Shown here piece by piece: positions 6,434-8,433 of a stretch of 8,433 bases of DNA. A program made the position numbers and the translations under genes. This DNA comes from Clostridia bacterium (GTDB taxonomy: Bacteria; Bacillota; Clostridia; Christensenellales; Aristaeellaceae). Numbering within the stretch: position 1 is the stretch's first letter; each line of letters begins with the position of its first letter. The DNA lies in the NCBI GenBank assembly GCA_024404275.1, contig JAKSQG010000077.1:1-8433 (forward strand). Reading direction: 5' to 3'. The notes below the pieces were generated by a model. That model searched no databases. It saw only the letters and a list, made by a program, of their open reading frames with translations, and was not told where the DNA came from.

Positions 6434-7087
6434 TTACTGTACGCCGTGGCCAAATTTGCTAAGAGGCCAGATCACGGAGCGGACATGACCGATGATCATG
6501 GAGCTGCTGATGGGGCCGACATAGCGGCTGTCGTTGGAGTTGCCGCGGTTATCGCCCATCACAAAATACTCATCTTCCCCGAGCTTATAAGGCAGGAAAG
6601 TGGTACGGGAAGGTACCATGGTGTCCATCCAGGATTCGTCCTTCATTTCGCCGTTGATGTAGACAACGCCGGCACGCATTTCAATCGTATCACCGGGAAG
6701 GGCAATCAGTCGCTTGACAAACAGCGTGCTTCCGCGGCCGGGATAGCGGCAGATGATGACATCGTTGCGCTTGTAGTCACCGGACCAGTATTCGGGTTTG
6801 GTCACCAACACGATCTCACCGTTGAGCAGGGTGTTGCTCATGCTCTGTCCATCAACGCGAACGGGCTCAAGGAAGAAAGTACGGATGACAAGTGTAATGG
6901 CCAGCGCGCAGGCAAAGGTGAAGATCCAGCTCATAATTTCCTGCTTTACGGTATATTTAGGCTTTTTGCCGTCCGGACCCTTGCGGGGCGGGATCCAGCT
7001 TTTCAGTTCCTCTTTGAAGGTCTTTTTTACTTTGATTTCCGCCGCTTCTTCGGCGGTTTTGACTTCTTCGTTTTCCATGTTTTCCAT
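6434..7087 (-). CDS. lepB: signal peptidase I
   Basis: This membrane-bound serine protease removes signal peptides from exported proteins. I place the start at the ATG at 7087, giving 217 residues. An AGAGGA site (7097-7102) lies 9 bases upstream and the DUF951 stop is 2 bases away, whereas the longer open frame to 7243 merely reads through the upstream gene out of frame. A charged, Glu/Lys-rich cytoplasmic N-terminus (about 1-50) leads to one membrane segment (about 52-73, SWIFTFACALAITLVIRTFF). Catalytic Ser82 lies in DGQSMSNTL (79-87) and the general base Lys125 in FVKRLIALPGD (123-133). The late conserved box is YFVMGDNRGNSNDSRYVG (174-191). A single N-terminal membrane segment and the compact length are typical of the Gram-positive SipS type. 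It is followed by a strong hairpin terminator. Confidence 0.95.
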   Translation of the reverse strand: MENMENEEVKTAEEAAEIKVKKTFKEELKSWIPPRKGPDGKKPKYTVKQEIMSWIFTFACALAITLVIRTFFLEPVRVDGQSMSNTLLNGEIVLVTKPEYWSGDYKRNDVIICRYPGRGSTLFVKRLIALPGDTIEMRAGVVYINGEMKDESWMDTMVPSRTTFLPYKLGEDEYFVMGDNRGNSNDSRYVGPISSSMIIGHVRSVIWPLSKFGHGVQ

Positions 7088-7089
7088 AT

Positions 7090-7311
7090 TTATTGTTCCT
7101 CTGCTGTGGTGATGGTGGGCACTTCGCCCTGTGAGATCAGGCGCTTGCGGCGGCGCAGGAACTCCTGCCTGTCCAGCATGACAATGCGTCCGCAGCCGTG
7201 ACAACGGATCTTGATATCCGCGCCGGTACGGGTGACCGTCCATTCATCATTGCCGCAGGGATGCTTCTTGCGTGTCTGCACCACATCCCCGAGACGGATC
7301 TCTTCAACCAC
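7090..7311 (-). CDS. DUF951 family protein, putative small zinc-binding protein
   Basis: This is a small basic protein of 73 residues if it starts at GTG 7311, or 75 if it starts at ATG 7317. The DUF951 signature is clear: LGDVV, then HPCGNDEW, TRTGADIKIRCHGCGR and VMLDRQEFLRRRKRL. Three cysteines (one in HPCG, two in CHGC) plus a neighbouring histidine could bind a metal such as zinc; that is inference. The family is widespread in Bacillota, often beside housekeeping genes, and its role is unknown. The AAAGGAG site (7319-7325) is only 1 base from the ATG but 7 bases from the GTG, so I favour the GTG. A near-consensus promoter lies just upstream. The stop is 2 bases before lepB, so the pair forms an operon. 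Confidence 0.85.
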   Translation of the reverse strand: MVEEIRLGDVVQTRKKHPCGNDEWTVTRTGADIKIRCHGCGRIVMLDRQEFLRRRKRLISQGEVPTITTAEEQ

Positions 7312-7318
7312 AGGCATG

Positions 7319-7325
7319 CTCCTTT
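7319..7325 (-). promoter_or_regulatory. ribosome binding site deciding the DUF951 start
   Basis: AAAGGAG, extended by upstream bases to AGAAAGGAG, pairs very well with the 16S rRNA tail. It is 1 base from the ATG at 7317, too close for normal initiation, and 7 bases from the GTG at 7311, which is ideal. The site therefore argues for the GTG start. Confidence 0.65.
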
Positions 7326-7340
7326 CTTTTTGGTTTCATT

Positions 7341-7369
7341 ATTATACACGATAATGGCACTTTTTTCAA
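7341..7369 (-). promoter_or_regulatory. sigma-A type promoter for DUF951-lepB
   Basis: On the - strand, TTGAAA (7364-7369) is followed by a 17-base spacer and a perfect TATAAT (7341-7346). Initiation near 7334 gives a short leader of about 20 bases holding the AGAAAGGAG ribosome binding site. The promoter sits just after the dcd terminator, so the DUF951-lepB pair is a separate transcription unit. Confidence 0.85.
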
Positions 7370-7385
7370 TGCCTGCGGGGCATTG
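7367..7385. repeat. inverted repeat overlapping the -35 box
   Basis: CAATGCC (7367-7373) and GGCATTG (7379-7385) are perfect 7-base arms around a 5-base centre. One arm shares three bases with the -35 hexamer of the DUF951-lepB promoter. It could be an operator for a dimeric repressor or only a fortuitous hairpin downstream of the dcd terminator; no known operator is recognised. Confidence 0.4.
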
Positions 7386-7389
7386 CAGC

Positions 7390-7413
7390 AAAAAAGCCCG
7401 GAAAAACCGGGCT
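7390..7413 (-). terminator. intrinsic terminator downstream of dcd
   Basis: On the - strand, AGCCCGG (7407-7413) pairs with CCGGGCT (7395-7401) around a TTTTT loop (7402-7406). The last T of the right arm begins a run of six T (7390-7395). The hairpin starts 6 bases past the dcd stop codon, a textbook rho-independent terminator. Confidence 0.92.
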
Positions 7414-7419
7414 GTGGGT

Positions 7420-7941
7420 TTATTTTTCGAAATCCTTGTACATCATGCTGGGCTGGATGCTTTCGTTGTTGTTGTACTTGTTGCTGGTATACAGCTCGTA
7501 ATCGCCGTCGATGGTGTGATAATAGATCTGGCAGATATCCACATTGGGATAGATGCGCACCGGCTGTACGCAGTACAGTTCCAACGTCCAGAAGCCGTTG
7601 AAGCCTACGTCGCCAAAGCCGGCGGTGATGTGGATGCAGACGCCGAGACGTCCTACCGAGGAACGGCCTTCCAGCATGGGCACGTAATTCATGGTGCGGG
7701 TATGCTCCACAGTGCGGCCGAGGTACAGCTTGCCCGGCTGCAGCACCAGACCATCCTCGGGAATTTCGATACGATGGTAGGCGTTGGGATGCTTCATGTC
7801 GAGCACGGGCTCATCATAGACCAGCAGCTCGTTGTACAGGCGCAGGTTATAGCTGTTGGGGTTGACCTGAGATGGGGAAAAAGGGGTGATTTCAAGTCCC
7901 TTGCCCTGCTGGGCGATGATCTCTTTGCCTGAAAGAATCAT
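7420..7941 (-). CDS. dcd: dCTP deaminase
   Basis: It deaminates dCTP to dUTP, feeding dTMP synthesis. The 173-residue protein belongs to the trimeric dUTPase-like superfamily and shows NPNSYNLRL (27-35), EGRSSVGRLGV (91-101), IHITAGFGDVGF (103-114) and WTLELY (118-123). Glu121 corresponds to the catalytic Glu138 of E. coli Dcd. The C-terminal lid SNKYNNNESIQPSMMYKDF (153-171) covers the nucleotide in this family. Some relatives (Methanocaldococcus, Mycobacterium) also hydrolyse the dUTP to dUMP; the sequence alone does not tell which type this is. The start is supported by AGGAAAGG (7953-7960), somewhat far (11 bases) from the ATG. It lies 54 bases after rmuC with no terminator or clear promoter between them, so it is probably co-transcribed with rmuC. 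A strong terminator follows. Confidence 0.95.
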   Translation of the reverse strand: MILSGKEIIAQQGKGLEITPFSPSQVNPNSYNLRLYNELLVYDEPVLDMKHPNAYHRIEIPEDGLVLQPGKLYLGRTVEHTRTMNYVPMLEGRSSVGRLGVCIHITAGFGDVGFNGFWTLELYCVQPVRIYPNVDICQIYYHTIDGDYELYTSNKYNNNESIQPSMMYKDFEK

Positions 7942-7995
7942 TTTCTGTACGACCTTTCCTGTGTTGATATCCTGTTATCGGCGTTTGATGAACTG

Positions 7996-8433
7996 TCAGT
8001 TTTCCGGCTCGTTTTCTTCAAAAAGCAGGGGCTGTGTGTCGGATGGAACCAATACTTCCACATCCTGCAGCTTGCGGGTGATGGCATTGGAACGCTTGGA
8101 AGCGGTCTCGATACTGGTGGCGGCCTCCTGAAGCTTTTTCTGCGTTTTTTCCAGCAGCTGACCGAAGGTGGTAAAATCGTTTTTGACTGCGCCGAGCAGC
8201 TGCCATACCTCCGCGGAACGCTGCTCGATGGCAAGCGTGCGGAAGCCGAGCTGCAGACTGCTGAGCATGGCGGTCAAAGTGGAAGGACCTGCGATCATCA
8301 CACGCTGGGACTGCTGCAGTTCTTCCATCAGACCGCGGGTGCGAAGTGCCTCGGCATACAGCCCTTCGGTGGGCAGGAACATGATGGCAAAATCCGTGGT
8401 GTAGGGCGGAGCAATGTACTTTTTGCTGATGCG
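7996..8433 (-). CDS. rmuC: DNA recombination protein RmuC, C-terminal part (5' end outside window)
   Basis: RmuC is a PD-(D/E)XK nuclease-like protein that limits inversions and recombination at short inverted repeats. The frame is open from the right edge to the stop at 7996 (145 residues here). The edge residues read RISKKYIAPPYTTDFAIMF, then LPTEGLYAE, the most conserved block of RmuC. Next comes a conserved MIAGPSTLTAMLSSLQLGFRT helix, and then a coiled-coil-like tail (about residues 70-125 of the fragment) with KNDFTTFGQLLEKTQKKL and SNAITRKLQDVEVL, typical of RmuC C-termini. The methionine at 8382 lies inside the conserved block and is not the start. The full protein normally has about 400 residues, with an N-terminal membrane anchor and coiled coil that are not visible here. 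It is followed by dcd. Confidence 0.93.
   Translation of the reverse strand, partial: RISKKYIAPPYTTDFAIMFLPTEGLYAEALRTRGLMEELQQSQRVMIAGPSTLTAMLSSLQLGFRTLAIEQRSAEVWQLLGAVKNDFTTFGQLLEKTQKKLQEAATSIETASKRSNAITRKLQDVEVLVPSDTQPLLFEENEPEN

Noticed and set aside
6436..6464. possible promoter at the end of lepB (TACAGT -10, TCTTAG -35)
   Set aside because: The -10 box matches moderately, but the -35 box matches only about half of the consensus. It is too weak to report as a feature, although some start upstream of the hairpin may exist.
7039..7056. CCGCCG/CGGCGG hairpin followed by TTTT on the + strand
   Set aside because: It lies inside the lepB coding region for the Ala/Glu-rich N-terminus, and no gene on the + strand would use it. 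It is explained by repeated GCC/GAA codons.
7088..7243. longer lepB start at 7243
   Set aside because: The extra 52 residues read the DUF951 gene out of frame and have no membrane or peptidase character. The ATG at 7087 has a well-spaced AGAGGA.
7942..7995. promoter for dcd
   Set aside because: No convincing -35/-10 pair was found in this gap. Read-through from rmuC explains dcd expression.
8380..8382. rmuC start at the methionine codon 8382
   Set aside because: The 17 codons between it and the window edge encode the conserved RmuC block ISKKYIAPPYTTDFAI, so the gene continues beyond the window.
1..8433. mobile element, CRISPR array, toxin-antitoxin, phage or defence system
   Set aside because: No transposase, integrase, direct-repeat array, tRNA gene or unknown multi-gene cassette is visible. 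All genes fall into known families, mostly housekeeping.

Overview
The window looks like chromosomal DNA of a GC-rich (by eye a little under 60% G+C) Bacillota, most likely a gut-type Clostridia (Oscillospiraceae/Ruminococcaceae-like). The evidence is the gene content (a DUF951 protein, a Gram-positive type signal peptidase I, a two-domain Sua5/YwlC-type TsaC, and a divergent F420-0 glutamate-ligase homologue), strong AGGAG-type ribosome binding sites, near-consensus sigma-A promoters, and an alpha-L-rhamnosidase suited to plant or host glycans. The genus cannot be read from the sequence.

Layout. Bases 1-2724 carry a + strand operon: the 3' part of a GH78 alpha-L-rhamnosidase (cut by the left edge), an ACT-domain protein whose ATG overlaps the rhamnosidase stop, and a small flavodoxin. 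It converges at a shared hairpin terminator (about 2735-2770) on a long - strand cluster that fills the rest of the window. In transcription order (right to left) that cluster reads: rmuC (cut by the right edge), dcd, terminator, promoter, DUF951 gene, lepB, terminator-like hairpin, flavin reductase-like gene, deoB, internal promoter, F420-0 ligase-like gene, tsaC, shared terminator.

How the genes work together. The - strand genes are mostly housekeeping: DNA repair (RmuC), pyrimidine deoxynucleotide supply (dCTP deaminase), protein export (signal peptidase I), pentose-phosphate interconversion for nucleoside salvage (phosphopentomutase) and tRNA t6A modification (TsaC). Spacing divides them into at least three transcription units: rmuC-dcd, DUF951-lepB, and flavin reductase-deoB/F420 ligase-like-tsaC. 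The last has its own TTGACA-N17-TACAAT promoter that starts in the final codons of deoB. The + strand operon pairs a sugar-releasing enzyme with a small-molecule-binding ACT protein and a flavodoxin, a pairing with no obvious pathway logic.

I see no mobile element, CRISPR array, phage gene, RNA gene or defence system, and no gap over about 110 bases without a gene. The points most worth a second look are the terminator hairpin whose U-tract runs straight into the ribosome binding site of the flavin reductase gene, the F420-ligase homologue of unknown job next to tsaC, and the ACT protein translationally coupled to the rhamnosidase.
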